The notes beneath the pieces are model-generated. The model did not search any database, was not told where the DNA came from, and saw only the letters and a program-made list of their open reading frames with translations. Positions 8,090 through 16,445 of a DNA stretch of 64,000 nt are shown here, piece by piece. The stretch covers positions 372,001-436,000 of the forward strand of contig OZ240206.1 of NCBI GenBank assembly GCA_965197405.1, in the 5' to 3' direction. Numbering within the stretch: position 1 is the stretch's first letter; each line of letters starts with the position of its first letter. The translations under genes were made by a program, and so were the position numbers. The DNA is from G965197405 sp965197405. GTDB taxonomy: Bacteria; Chloroflexota; Dehalococcoidia; Lucifugimonadales; JAGWBF01.

Positions 8090-8623
8090 GTGAAGTACGT
8101 GGTCAACTGGCCGGCAAGGTTGGAAGAAATGGCCTCCTTTGTGGGTCTGACAGATGAAGAGCGCCAGCTTATTCAGGACAGCGGCCCCCTCGTCATGGAG
8201 CACGCCGAGGGCTTGACCAACGCCGTGTACGACCACTTCCTGAAATTCCCCCAGGCGCGCAGGTTCTTCGTCACCGATGATGACGAGGTGGACGAGGAGC
8301 GGCTCGCGAAGCGCAAGCACACCCTGGTACGGTGGTTGAGGGACACGGCCTCATCCAACCTCGACGAGAGCTTCGCGGTACACCTGCTGGCTATGGGCAT
8401 AAGCCACGGCTACCCACCCACCCACAGGGCGCACCTCGGCCCCGTGCCATCCCGGTACATGATAGGCACTATGTCTTTCGCCCAGACAGCTATCGGCGAC
8501 TTGCTACGCAGGGAGATGCCGGACACCGATCTGGCGCTGCGGACCAGCATCGCTTGGAACAAGCTGCTCATGATCGAGTTGGACGTGTTGCTCGCGGGCT
8601 ACGTCACCGAACCCACGCCCTAG
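8090..8623 (+). CDS. Protoglobin domain protein
   Basis: The product has 177 residues and starts at a GTG with AGGAGG 5 bases upstream. It is a single protoglobin/globin-sensor domain without an attached signalling module. The helical pattern LTDEERQLIQDSGPLVMEHAEGLTNAVYDHFLKFPQARRFF is the family N-terminal half. The likely proximal haem histidine lies in the GISHGYPPTHRAHLGPVP segment near residues 104-121. Protoglobins bind O2, CO or NO through haem; a stand-alone domain could scavenge, transport or sense gas. The next gene on the strand is the duplicated protein at 8825, 200 bases away, so co-transcription is possible but not shown. Confidence 0.85.
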   Translation: MKYVVNWPARLEEMASFVGLTDEERQLIQDSGPLVMEHAEGLTNAVYDHFLKFPQARRFFVTDDDEVDEERLAKRKHTLVRWLRDTASSNLDESFAVHLLAMGISHGYPPTHRAHLGPVPSRYMIGTMSFAQTAIGDLLRREMPDTDLALRTSIAWNKLLMIELDVLLAGYVTEPTP

Positions 8624-8824
8624 AACAGCCCATTCGCCGGGCAATTCCCCACCGTATGCGTAATCAATTTGACCTTTTCAGGCTGTTCAATTCTATTTAC
8701 GACAACATGGGTGGGGACTATAATGACCTTCAGAGCCCCTGTACTCACCGCGTGATGGAGATAAGCGGCAGTCCCGCTCGCCTGAATACAAATAAATACG
8801 GAAATATCGGGAAAGAGGCTTGCA

Positions 8825-9634
8825 ATGGAAATAGCCAGCACCAGGGTCAAGGCCGGAGTGGTGGAGTTCGCACTCCAGCATCGCGATCTGGATGGCGGCA
8901 GACCCGGCAGCAATGCGGACCAGGGCGTCACCATCCAGGTGGTGGGCGAAGTGGGCGGCAAAGAGAGAGAGATTTTGCGGTTCGACTGCTTCGACCAGCA
9001 TCCCCACTACCACTACGACCCGGAGAATAAAAACGAGAACCTGACGATGGACGCGACCACGGCCGGCAATCCCGTGGGATGGACCATGCGCCAGCTTCGA
9101 GAGAAGCTCCCCGACATGCTCAAGAGGGCAGGCTGCGAGGACCTGGCAAGTCAGCTGGACGGCGGTCTGGTGGCAACCAAGCTGGACGAGGTGGAGTCCA
9201 TAGCGCGGGAGTTGGCTATCAAGGAGAGAAACACCGTCACTCACAACCGGGGCGACATGGTCATCGAAGCGGGGGCGATCAGGTTTGGCCTGGAGTTTCG
9301 CACCCTGGCGGCAGACGGGGGTCAGGCCATTCACGTACTGGGTGACGTGGCGGGCCAGGAGATAGAGCTTCTCGCCTTCGACTGCTTCCGGAATGAGCCT
9401 CACTACCACTACGGCCCCAGGAACAAGAACGAGCGGATATTCTGGGACAGGACGCTGGTGCCCGACACCCTGCGTTGGACCCTGGACCAGTTCAAGGAGG
9501 GCCGGCTCGCGGCTATGATCGGAAGGGCGGGCTATCCGGGCATAGTGGCTGAGTTGGACAACGACCTGGTCCAGTCCAAGCTGCCCGAGGTGGAGGCCCA
9601 AGCGATGGCCATGATCAACGCTAACTCGGGGTAG
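8825..9634 (+). CDS. Unknown protein made of two tandem homologous domains
   Basis: I do not recognise this family by name. The 269 residues consist of two copies of a domain of about 130 residues (roughly 1-131 and 136-269). Each copy starts with a VxAGxxxFxLxxR strand. Each contains FDCF (53-56 and 185-188), PHYHY (60-64 and 192-196) and NKNE (69-72 and 200-203), then a helical tail with LxxxGLVxxKLxEVE. The conserved Cys and H-x-H are plausible metal or cofactor ligands, but that is inference. There is no signal peptide or membrane segment. It ends 27 bases before a strong terminator. Confidence 0.8.
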   Translation: MEIASTRVKAGVVEFALQHRDLDGGRPGSNADQGVTIQVVGEVGGKEREILRFDCFDQHPHYHYDPENKNENLTMDATTAGNPVGWTMRQLREKLPDMLKRAGCEDLASQLDGGLVATKLDEVESIARELAIKERNTVTHNRGDMVIEAGAIRFGLEFRTLAADGGQAIHVLGDVAGQEIELLAFDCFRNEPHYHYGPRNKNERIFWDRTLVPDTLRWTLDQFKEGRLAAMIGRAGYPGIVAELDNDLVQSKLPEVEAQAMAMINANSG

Positions 9635-9661
9635 CGCGGGCATTCCCAACACGACAAGTAT

Positions 9662-9700
9662 TCAGCAAGGACAAGGGCACGCCTTGTCCTTGCTGATTTA
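9662..9700. terminator. Bidirectional intrinsic terminator
   Basis: A perfect 15-bp stem (TCAGCAAGGACAAGG, 9662-9676, with its complement at 9682-9696) encloses a 5-base loop and is followed by a short T run. It lies between the convergent ends of the duplicated protein gene (+) and the CoA transferase gene (-), whose stop overlaps the right edge. Confidence 0.8.
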
Positions 9701-10963
9701 GCGGGTGACTCCCATATCGCGGAGCTGCCGAATCCGCTCCTGGCTGTACCCCAAAGAGTCCAGAATCTCATCCACATGCTCGCCCAGCGCCGGGGAAGCC
9801 GCCCTCGCACTCAGTGGCGTTTCGCTCATCTTGACCAGGGGGCCGACCATCTTCAGCTTCCCCGCTAGGCGGTGGTCCAACTCCACCACCATGTCGTTGG
9901 CTAGCACCTGTTGCTCCTCCAGCAGAGCCTCAGTAAACCTCACGGGTCCCGAAGGCACCCCGGCTTCGTCCAGGACAGCCACCCACTCTGCGGTAGTCTT
10001 CCCTCGGAACAAGTCTTCTGCCTTTGCGGTAAGCTCATCGCCAAAGGCCCGCGCATCCGGACCGTCAGGGTCGTAGAGAGGCTCGAATCGTATATCTTCA
10101 AGGCCCAGCGCCTCCAACAGCTTGTGGCGTAGGGCGTCGCTCAGGCAGCCCACAGCCAGTGCCCCGTCCCTGGTCTGGTACATGCGGTAGTAGATGTTGC
10201 CCGGAGGGGGCGCATGGAAGGACTGGTAGTGGGTCTGGACTTCCTCGTAGGAAATGCCCTGCGCCTGGAGCAAGTCCACTTCCTCCAGGAGGGCCTCTTG
10301 AATTTCCGTATCCGTATCTTTCACCTGGAGGAACCGGGACCCCTGCATAGCCAGGGCGTTTGACAAGAGGCTGGACTCTATCTTCTGGCCGTGGCCGGTC
10401 CGCTCCCGTACGTAGAGGGCTGCGCATATCGCCCAGGCCATTGACAGGCCCGTGGACACGTCCACGACGGGAGTGAACATATGCTGGGGCACGCCGCTCG
10501 CCATCTTCCCCTCAGAGGCTATCAGACCCGATAGGGCCTGGACTATTATGTCATAGCCTGGGAGATGGCTCTCCGGGCCTTTGGTCCCGAAGGCGGTATT
10601 CTCGCAGTAGATGAGGCGAGGGTTCTTCGCGGACAGGGTCTCGTAGTCTATGCCCAGCTTGTATGGAACGCCCGGCCGGTAGTTCACGATGGCCACGTCC
10701 GTCTCCGGCAGCAGCTTGTGTACAACCTCCAACCCCTCGGGGTGGCTGAGGTCCAGGGGGAGGCTTCGCTTGCCCCGGTTGACGGCCATGAAAGTGCGGC
10801 TCTCCAGGGGGATGAACTGCCGGATAAGCCGCCAGGCCTCCCCCCAGGGCGGCTCCACCTTGATGACGTCCGCGCCCATGTCGGACAGGAGCATTCCCGC
10901 AAAGGGGGCGGCTATTATCTCGCTGAACTCGAGGACTTTGACCCCATCCAGCGGTCCGTCCAT
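9698..10963 (-). CDS. CaiB/BaiF (class III) CoA transferase
   Basis: The product has 421 residues and transfers CoA between carboxylic acids. The N-terminal GPLDGVKVLEFSEIIAAPFAGMLLSDMGADVIKVE block is diagnostic. RTGHGQKIESSLLSNALAM and the Asp of PGYDIIVQALSGL near residue 145, the expected catalytic aspartate, are also present. I place the start at ATG 10963, with AAGGG 8 bases upstream, rather than at the upstream TTG. It is about 70 bases downstream of the unknown gene at 11040 on the same strand. Such enzymes are numerous in SAR202-type Chloroflexota and usually activate organic acids; the substrate is not predictable here. Confidence 0.93.
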   Translation of the reverse strand: MDGPLDGVKVLEFSEIIAAPFAGMLLSDMGADVIKVEPPWGEAWRLIRQFIPLESRTFMAVNRGKRSLPLDLSHPEGLEVVHKLLPETDVAIVNYRPGVPYKLGIDYETLSAKNPRLIYCENTAFGTKGPESHLPGYDIIVQALSGLIASEGKMASGVPQHMFTPVVDVSTGLSMAWAICAALYVRERTGHGQKIESSLLSNALAMQGSRFLQVKDTDTEIQEALLEEVDLLQAQGISYEEVQTHYQSFHAPPPGNIYYRMYQTRDGALAVGCLSDALRHKLLEALGLEDIRFEPLYDPDGPDARAFGDELTAKAEDLFRGKTTAEWVAVLDEAGVPSGPVRFTEALLEEQQVLANDMVVELDHRLAGKLKMVGPLVKMSETPLSARAASPALGEHVDEILDSLGYSQERIRQLRDMGVTR

Positions 10964-11039
10964 GACCAATTCCCTTCAAGAGACTTCAAGAGACACAGGG
11001 GGTCGGCTGACCGGCGCCTGGCCCGGCACGAGTAAAGGT

Positions 11040-11669
11040 TCACTCCTGTGGACGACGACTCTCCGCCATCCGATCGCTTATCCAGCGCCGCAGATCGTTC
11101 AGCGGCGGCGGGGCCACGTAGAAGACCTGGATGTCGCCAGGGAACTGGACGCGGTGGTCGTCCCCAATGACGAGTATGGACGATTCATCCTCATTGAGGG
11201 TCTCGTCAATGTGCGAGGCGATATGCTGGTAACGTCGGTTGGTGACCTCAAGGTAGGCTTCAAACACAGTGGAGGAGGCCTTCACGCTGACCAGACCGAT
11301 GGAGAGGCAGCGCTGCCAGTCGGCGGTCTCCTCTATCAGCGCCCGGTCTTCGGTAGCTTCCAGTTCTGCTCCGGCCTCACACCTGCTGCTGATTACCGGG
11401 TACCCTGCGGGGTTGAGCTGCTCGACCAGCTTTGCCCTCTCTTCGCCTGGCAGGAAGACCGTCTCGTGGTATATGCGGTTGACGGGCCCCAACGCGGCCT
11501 CAAGACGAGCTATATGCTCCTGGGCACCCGCCCAGTATTGCTCCAGCTTCTCCTGAAGCTCGGCCGGAGCATCCGGGGGGGCGAGGAATAGGGGGACGAG
11601 ATACAGCTTCCGGCCTTGCTTGAAACCCTGTGCATCGGGCCTCTGTATTTCACTCAGGGGCGTGGTCAT
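11040..11669 (-). CDS. Conserved-looking hypothetical protein
   Basis: I cannot name the family. The soluble 209-residue protein has no signal peptide. It has a helical N-terminal half rich in Glu/Ala (PAELQEKLEQYWAGAQEHIARLE), a central VNRIYHETVFLPGEE segment, and a C-terminal GDDHRVQFPGDIQVFYVAPP followed by LNDLRRWISDRM. The alternation of helices and strands looks like a compact alpha/beta domain. Codon use resembles the neighbours. It lies upstream of the CoA transferase gene on the same strand (gap about 75 bases) and could form a two-gene unit with it. Confidence 0.75.
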   Translation of the reverse strand: MTTPLSEIQRPDAQGFKQGRKLYLVPLFLAPPDAPAELQEKLEQYWAGAQEHIARLEAALGPVNRIYHETVFLPGEERAKLVEQLNPAGYPVISSRCEAGAELEATEDRALIEETADWQRCLSIGLVSVKASSTVFEAYLEVTNRRYQHIASHIDETLNEDESSILVIGDDHRVQFPGDIQVFYVAPPPLNDLRRWISDRMAESRRPQE

Positions 11670-11711
11670 ACCTTGTCATCACCTCGTCATAGCTCAAGCG
11701 TCAAGGACATT

Positions 11712-11880
11712 TTAGAGGGTGTTTAATAAGTCCTCGCAACCAGTCACCTGTCACCCTGAGCGAAGCGAAGGGTCTAAAATCCTTGCCTTCTTGGGCATGC
11801 CGTTGCCCAAGCATTTTAGATTCCTCACTCCGTTCGGAATGACAGGGATAGGCTGCAATTGCTTTATAAACACTCTCCTA
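11712..11880. repeat. Family A repeat nested inside a TTAGAGGGTGTTT-ended element
   Basis: Terminal inverted repeats TTAGAGGGTGTTT (11712-11724) and AAACACTCTCCTA (11868-11880) enclose a family A palindrome (about 11748-11852). Its arms are TGTCACCCTGAGCGAAGCGA and TTCGGAATGACA. The same outer ends occur at the family C repeats near 14538 and 24055, so this looks like one mobile repeat inside another. Confidence 0.65.
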
Positions 11881-11964
11881 GTGCCGGCGCTTGCGGGAAA
11901 CAATCAACGCGCGTAGCTCAGTTTACCAGCTATACACGCTGAAAAGTGACGCCGCGCGCGGGAA

Positions 11965-13068
11965 TCACGAGACCCGCACTCTAGCCCCCTGGTCCGACGA
12001 GCGTTGAATATCGTCCAGGAGCCGGTGTCTCTTCACCGCGATGTCGAAGTCGTGCTCCGTGCCCTGGGCGTCCTGGACAGCCTTGCTCAGGAGGCGGTAC
12101 ATCTGGGCCACGTTGAAAGGCTCGCCCCTGGGGACCTCTCCGGGGACTAGGATCAGTCTGTCGGGCACGGGAAGCTCCTCCACCGCACCGCCATTGCCCT
12201 GGCCGCCGTGGAGCCGGACCTGCCTGGCTAGCTGCACCATCTCGCTGGAGGAGGCAACGAGAGTCCCCTCCCTGCCGTGGACCTCCATTCTCCATCCGGA
12301 GCCGTGACTGGGCACAGTGGCGACGTGGACTGACGCAACAGCCCCATTGGTGAGAACGCCGCTGACCAGCACGTTGTCGGGCGAGGTCACGTCCACCGTC
12401 TTGCCCGCCTCGGAAGTCCCCCACACGGGTACTTGGGTGCTGACGTGGGCGGAGACCTCCTTGAACTCGGCCACGCAGAAACAGAGGACATCTATGGAGT
12501 GCCCCGTGGCTATGGAGAGGGTGTGAGCGCCCTTCTCCCGGTCGGCCATCCACGCACGCTCCAGGCCCCACCGGAGGAGGCCGGGCATGAACATAGTCAT
12601 ATTGCAGGCAAGGACCTCCCCCACGTACCCTTCCGCCAGAAGCTCCTTGAGGCGCATCAGGGCAGGGTCGCCCCGGGCCTGCAAGCCTATCATGTTGTGT
12701 ACTCCCTTGGAACGGGCCAGGCCGGCCATCTCCTCCGCCTCCGCCAGATTCGCTCCCAAGGGCCACTCGCAAAAGACGTGCTTCCCCGCTTCCAGGGCAG
12801 CCATCACCATGGCATGGTGGAGGGGAGCGCGAACGGATACGGCGATCATGTCTATGTCGGAGTGCTTGACCATCTCGTCATAGTCATGGAAGGCCAGTCG
12901 CGCCCCGTAGTGCTTGGCGGACTCCTCCGCCGTTTCCCGGCGCGAAGTGCCCACCGCGGTCAACTCGTACTCGGGCAGCGCGGAGAGAGCGGGAAGGTGC
13001 GCCCTCATGCTCCATCCATAATGAGCGCTGGCCCCGATAATGCCTATACGTATCTTTTCTCCGGCCAT
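11965..13068 (-). CDS. Gfo/Idh/MocA-family oxidoreductase
   Basis: The product has 367 residues with an N-terminal Rossmann fold (IRIGIIGASAHYGWSMRAHLP) followed by SVRAPLHHAMVMAALEAGKHVFCEWPLG, the conserved block that carries the EKP-like motif in this family. Here it reads CEWPLG, so Trp replaces the usual Lys. The C-terminal beta-sheet domain carries AGKTVDVTSPDNVLVSG and WRMEVHGREGTLVASS. Such enzymes oxidise or epimerise sugars and polyols with NAD(P). The changed motif makes a non-standard or non-sugar substrate possible. It is a lone gene on the minus strand. Confidence 0.88.
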   Translation of the reverse strand: MAGEKIRIGIIGASAHYGWSMRAHLPALSALPEYELTAVGTSRRETAEESAKHYGARLAFHDYDEMVKHSDIDMIAVSVRAPLHHAMVMAALEAGKHVFCEWPLGANLAEAEEMAGLARSKGVHNMIGLQARGDPALMRLKELLAEGYVGEVLACNMTMFMPGLLRWGLERAWMADREKGAHTLSIATGHSIDVLCFCVAEFKEVSAHVSTQVPVWGTSEAGKTVDVTSPDNVLVSGVLTNGAVASVHVATVPSHGSGWRMEVHGREGTLVASSSEMVQLARQVRLHGGQGNGGAVEELPVPDRLILVPGEVPRGEPFNVAQMYRLLSKAVQDAQGTEHDFDIAVKRHRLLDDIQRSSDQGARVRVS

Positions 13069-13222
13069 TGGAGTCCTCCTTAATAATGCGCGTTTTTCTT
13101 CACCAACTTACCGGTGACGCCGGCGGTCGTGCCGTCCTATGGCTGCTTCCCTTCTACCCGGAACTATGGTATGTTACCCACCAGTATGACCGCCCTATCG
13201 GGACGCTGGTAAGGAGCTTAAC

Positions 13223-14521
13223 ATGAGAATTCTGCTGGTCGCAACCAACCAGCACCACCAGCTTATGAGCCGGATGGACGCCAGGCCGTTGCCCATAGGT
13301 CTGGCGTACGTGGCCGGCCATTTGAACCCGGACCGGCACACCCTCAAGGTCCTGGACCTGATGTTCTCGACGGACTATCGCGCCGACGTAGAGGATGCGG
13401 TCAGGGAGTTTCAGCCCGACCTCATCGGCATCTCCCTTCGCAACCTGGACAACCATAGCTATCTCGACCCCCAGTGGGCGCTGCCCATCACCAGAGAGGT
13501 TATCGAACGCATTCGCGCCATCACCTCAAGCCCCATCGTGTGTGGAGGCCCCGCCTTCAGCATCCTTCCCAGGGAATGCTTCCGCTTCCTCGAGCCGGAC
13601 CTGGGCATCGCCGGCGATGGAGGCGAGACCTTCGCCCAACTGGCGGACCTCATCGAGGTGGGCGAGCTTTACCACAGCCTGCCCGGCCTGGTGTACCGTG
13701 AAGGTGAAGAGATAATAGTCCAGGGTGGGCCTGCCTCTTCGGCCTTTCCAAAGCCCCCCCGCCTGGAGGAGCTGGACATGGCCAGATACGAGCGGGCGGG
13801 CTTTGGCATTGGAATCCTGACCAAGCTCGGCGACTTCTATTATCCCACAACGGCAGACCGGAAGGAAACGGATGGCGCTGCCTGGCGGGTTATCCGGCCC
13901 ATCGAGGAGGTTGTGGAGGAAGCCCGGGAGATGAAACACCGCTTCGGGCTTCGCAAGGTCTTCTTCATAGACTCAGGCTTCAACGTCCCCCTGGCCCACT
14001 CCAAGGCCCTGTGCCAGTCCCTCATGGAGTCCGGCCTCAAGCTTCGCTGGAACACCTGCCTTGCCCCGATACCCCAGTCCTGCGATAGCGAGGGAATCGG
14101 GCTGATGAAGAGCGCCGGGTGCAGCCTTGCCATAATGACCGGCATCGGCGGACATGACGATGAACAGGTAGGAATAGACGACCAGCTTGAGCCACTTCGG
14201 GAAGTGTGCGGCATGTGCGAGGAGGGTGGGCTGCACTACACCATCTCCCAGTATTTCGGGGAGCCGGGCGAGACGCGAGAGACGGTGGAAAGGAAGCTGA
14301 CATTCCTGAAAGGGCTGCGTCCGGCTATGCTGAACCTGCGGGTAGGCATCCGAGTCCTGCCCGGCTCGCCGGTAGCCCAGGCTGCACTGAAGAAGGGGCT
14401 AATCGCCGGCGAGGGCGACCTCATCCGCCCGACTTTTTACGTAGAGGAGACGGTCAAGGAGTGGATAGTTGACCGTCTGAAGGCCGAGGCCTCCCAAAAC
14501 CCGCGCTGGAATCTCATGTAG
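13223..14521 (+). CDS. B12-binding/radical-SAM-like protein lacking the cluster cysteines
   Basis: The 432 residues align in layout with cobalamin-binding radical SAM proteins. An N-terminal Rossmann-like B12-type domain (MRILLVATNQ to about 150, with SSPIVCGGPAFSILP) is followed by a TIM-barrel portion (IRPIEEVVEEAREMKHRFGLRKVFFIDSGFN, LMKSAGCSLAIMTGIGG, FGEPGETRETVERKLTFL, VLPGSPVAQAALKKGLI). The position that should hold C-x3-C-x2-C reads TKLGDFYYPTTADRK, with no cysteine, and neither other reading frame restores one. The ATG start has AAGGAG 7 bases upstream, and the frame is open and complete. It is probably a functional but non-radical derivative, or a cobalamin-only protein; function unknown. 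Confidence 0.8.
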   Translation: MRILLVATNQHHQLMSRMDARPLPIGLAYVAGHLNPDRHTLKVLDLMFSTDYRADVEDAVREFQPDLIGISLRNLDNHSYLDPQWALPITREVIERIRAITSSPIVCGGPAFSILPRECFRFLEPDLGIAGDGGETFAQLADLIEVGELYHSLPGLVYREGEEIIVQGGPASSAFPKPPRLEELDMARYERAGFGIGILTKLGDFYYPTTADRKETDGAAWRVIRPIEEVVEEAREMKHRFGLRKVFFIDSGFNVPLAHSKALCQSLMESGLKLRWNTCLAPIPQSCDSEGIGLMKSAGCSLAIMTGIGGHDDEQVGIDDQLEPLREVCGMCEEGGLHYTISQYFGEPGETRETVERKLTFLKGLRPAMLNLRVGIRVLPGSPVAQAALKKGLIAGEGDLIRPTFYVEETVKEWIVDRLKAEASQNPRWNLM

Positions 14522-14535
14522 GCATTATCCAAGCC

Positions 14536-14668
14536 AGTGTTTCCAAAGTGCCTTCCCCCCTGGCGGGAGAAGGTTAGAATGAGGGGGAGTTGTTCCGACC
14601 TTCACCCTCACCTCAATCCTCTCCTATCAAGGGAGAGGAAGCCCTAAGGCAAACACCTTGGGAAACAC
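14536..14668. repeat. Interspersed repeat, family C, copy 1
   Basis: The ends are GTGTTTCCAAAG and GGGAAACAC in inverted orientation, with internal TTCACCCTCACCTCAATCCTC and GGCGGGAGAAGG blocks. A closely similar element lies at 24055-24218, and shorter pieces are at 46969 and 48186. It separates the radical-SAM-like and gamma-glutamyltransferase genes. Confidence 0.6.
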
Positions 14669-14691
14669 TCTCTTAAGGAGGTATGGCAAGC

Positions 14692-16392
14692 ATGGCAGAG
14701 TCACCCCACGGCGTGGAGTACGGCTCCTACCGGCCTGTGGTTATGGGTCGGAACGGCATGGTCAGCTCGGGGCACCCCCTGGCGTCCCAGGCGGGAATCG
14801 GCGTGTTGCAGAAGGGTGGCAACGCCGTGGACGCGGCCATCGCCGTCGCTGCGGCCCTCAACGTGGTCGAGCCTCTGATGTCCGGCATCGGCGGGGACGG
14901 GTTCATCATGGTCTATCAGAAGCGTACCGGCGAAGTCAAGGTCGTCAACGCCACCGGGGCCGCACCCTACGCAGCTACCAGAGAGAGCTACCTTCCCAAA
15001 GGGATTCCCATGAAAGGCGTCCTCTCGGTATCCGTGCCCGGTCTGCTGGACGGCTGGATGGCCGCTCACGAGAAATACGGCAGCCTGAAATGGGGAGAGG
15101 TCCTCGAGCCGGCCATTGACCTGGCCGGCAACGGGTTTCCGGTGAGCCACGTCGTCGCCCAGGCCATCGCCGCCGACCCGATGTTGCAGACCTTCCCCAC
15201 GTCGCGGGCCGTTTTCACCCGTGACGGGCGTCCCTTGGGCGCTGGCGAGATGCTCTACCAGAAAGACTTGGCGCGCACCCTTCGTAAGGTCGCAGGCGAG
15301 GGGAGCGACGCGTTTTACAAAGGCGAGGTCGCGAAGGCTATCGTCGAGTTCAGCCAGAAAGAAGGAGGGCTGCTCTCGCTAAAAGACCTGGCCGAGCACC
15401 GCAGCCGGTGGCAAGACCCGATCTCCACTACCTATCGCGGCTACACCGTCTGCGAGGCGCCGCCCAACTCCAGCGGCCACGTCTTGCTCCAGGAGCTTAA
15501 CGTAATGGAGACCCTGGACCTGAAGTCTCTGGGGTGCAACACGACAGAAAGTATCCACCTCATGGTCGAGGCGAAGAAGCTGGCATTCGCCGACCGGGAA
15601 GCCTACGTTGCCGACCCGGAGTTTGTGGACGTGCCAATTGCGGGGCTGCTCTCCAAGGACTACGCGCGGGAGCGGGCCCGGCTCATTGACCCGGAGCAGG
15701 CCGCCACGAAGGTCCATGAAGGAGACCCCTGGCAGCACCAGGGGCTTTCGCCCTCCGGTGGAAGGCGGAAAGCGAAGGCCCTCTCCTCCCCGGAGCGAGG
15801 CGACACCACCTGCTTCTGCGTGGTAGACCGCTGGGGCAACGCCGTCAGCCAGCTCCAGAGCATCCAGAGCGCCTTCGGCTCCAGCCTCATCGCCGGAGAC
15901 ACGGGCGTACTGCTGAACAACCGGATGACCTACTGGCACCTGGACCCGGACCATGTCAACTCCCTACAGCCCGGCAAGCGCGTGCGGCACACGATGAACC
16001 CGGTGATGGTCTTTGCACCGGTGTCCAATAGCCTAGCCCTCGTCTGTGGCACGCCGGGCGCGGATACCCAGGTGCAGACCAATTTGCAAGTCATCACCCA
16101 CATCCTCGACTTTGGCATGACGGTCGCGGAAGCGGTGGAGGCCCCTCGCTGGCGGCACACCCAGGACCCGACGGAGTCCACACTGCCCCACACTTGCAAC
16201 GACGAGTTGCAGATGGAGGGGCGCTTTCCCTCCGACGTGCGAGAGGGACTGCGGCGGCGGGGCCATGCCCTGAACGTTCTGGGCGACTGGGGCGGGCCGG
16301 GGAGCGAGGTGATGATTCAGGTAGACCCGGAAACCGGCGCGCTCTTCGGCGGGGCCGACCCTCGCAGGGATGGATACGCCATAGGCTGGTGA
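14692..16392 (+). CDS. ggt: Gamma-glutamyltransferase family protein (Ntn hydrolase)
   Basis: The product has 566 residues from the ATG at 14692, which has AAGGAGG 10 bases upstream; an ATG 9 bases earlier sits almost on that site. The family self-cleaves and then transfers or hydrolyses gamma-glutamyl groups. Seen are MVSSGHPLASQAGIGVLQKGGNAVDAA, PLMSGIGGDGF, and the processing site ERGDTTCFCVVD, whose Thr near residue 372 becomes the new N-terminal nucleophile. There is no signal peptide, so a cytoplasmic location is likely, unlike the E. coli periplasmic enzyme. Similar cytoplasmic forms are often cephalosporin-acylase-like or act on other amides. The LLM oxidoreductase gene follows 53 bases later. 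Confidence 0.92.
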   Translation: MAESPHGVEYGSYRPVVMGRNGMVSSGHPLASQAGIGVLQKGGNAVDAAIAVAAALNVVEPLMSGIGGDGFIMVYQKRTGEVKVVNATGAAPYAATRESYLPKGIPMKGVLSVSVPGLLDGWMAAHEKYGSLKWGEVLEPAIDLAGNGFPVSHVVAQAIAADPMLQTFPTSRAVFTRDGRPLGAGEMLYQKDLARTLRKVAGEGSDAFYKGEVAKAIVEFSQKEGGLLSLKDLAEHRSRWQDPISTTYRGYTVCEAPPNSSGHVLLQELNVMETLDLKSLGCNTTESIHLMVEAKKLAFADREAYVADPEFVDVPIAGLLSKDYARERARLIDPEQAATKVHEGDPWQHQGLSPSGGRRKAKALSSPERGDTTCFCVVDRWGNAVSQLQSIQSAFGSSLIAGDTGVLLNNRMTYWHLDPDHVNSLQPGKRVRHTMNPVMVFAPVSNSLALVCGTPGADTQVQTNLQVITHILDFGMTVAEAVEAPRWRHTQDPTESTLPHTCNDELQMEGRFPSDVREGLRRRGHALNVLGDWGGPGSEVMIQVDPETGALFGGADPRRDGYAIGW

Positions 16393-16445
16393 GGCCATCA
16401 GCACGCCTGAGCGCATAAGACGAATTACAAGAGGAGACCAAGGCT

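Noticed and set aside
7806..8093. 95-codon open frame before the protoglobin gene
   Set aside because: It runs through a family B repeat and low-complexity sequence; no family pattern.
13820..13890. Frameshift hiding the radical-SAM cysteines
   Set aside because: All three frames across the segment were read; none gives Cys-x3-Cys-x2-Cys, and the flanking protein stays in one frame.
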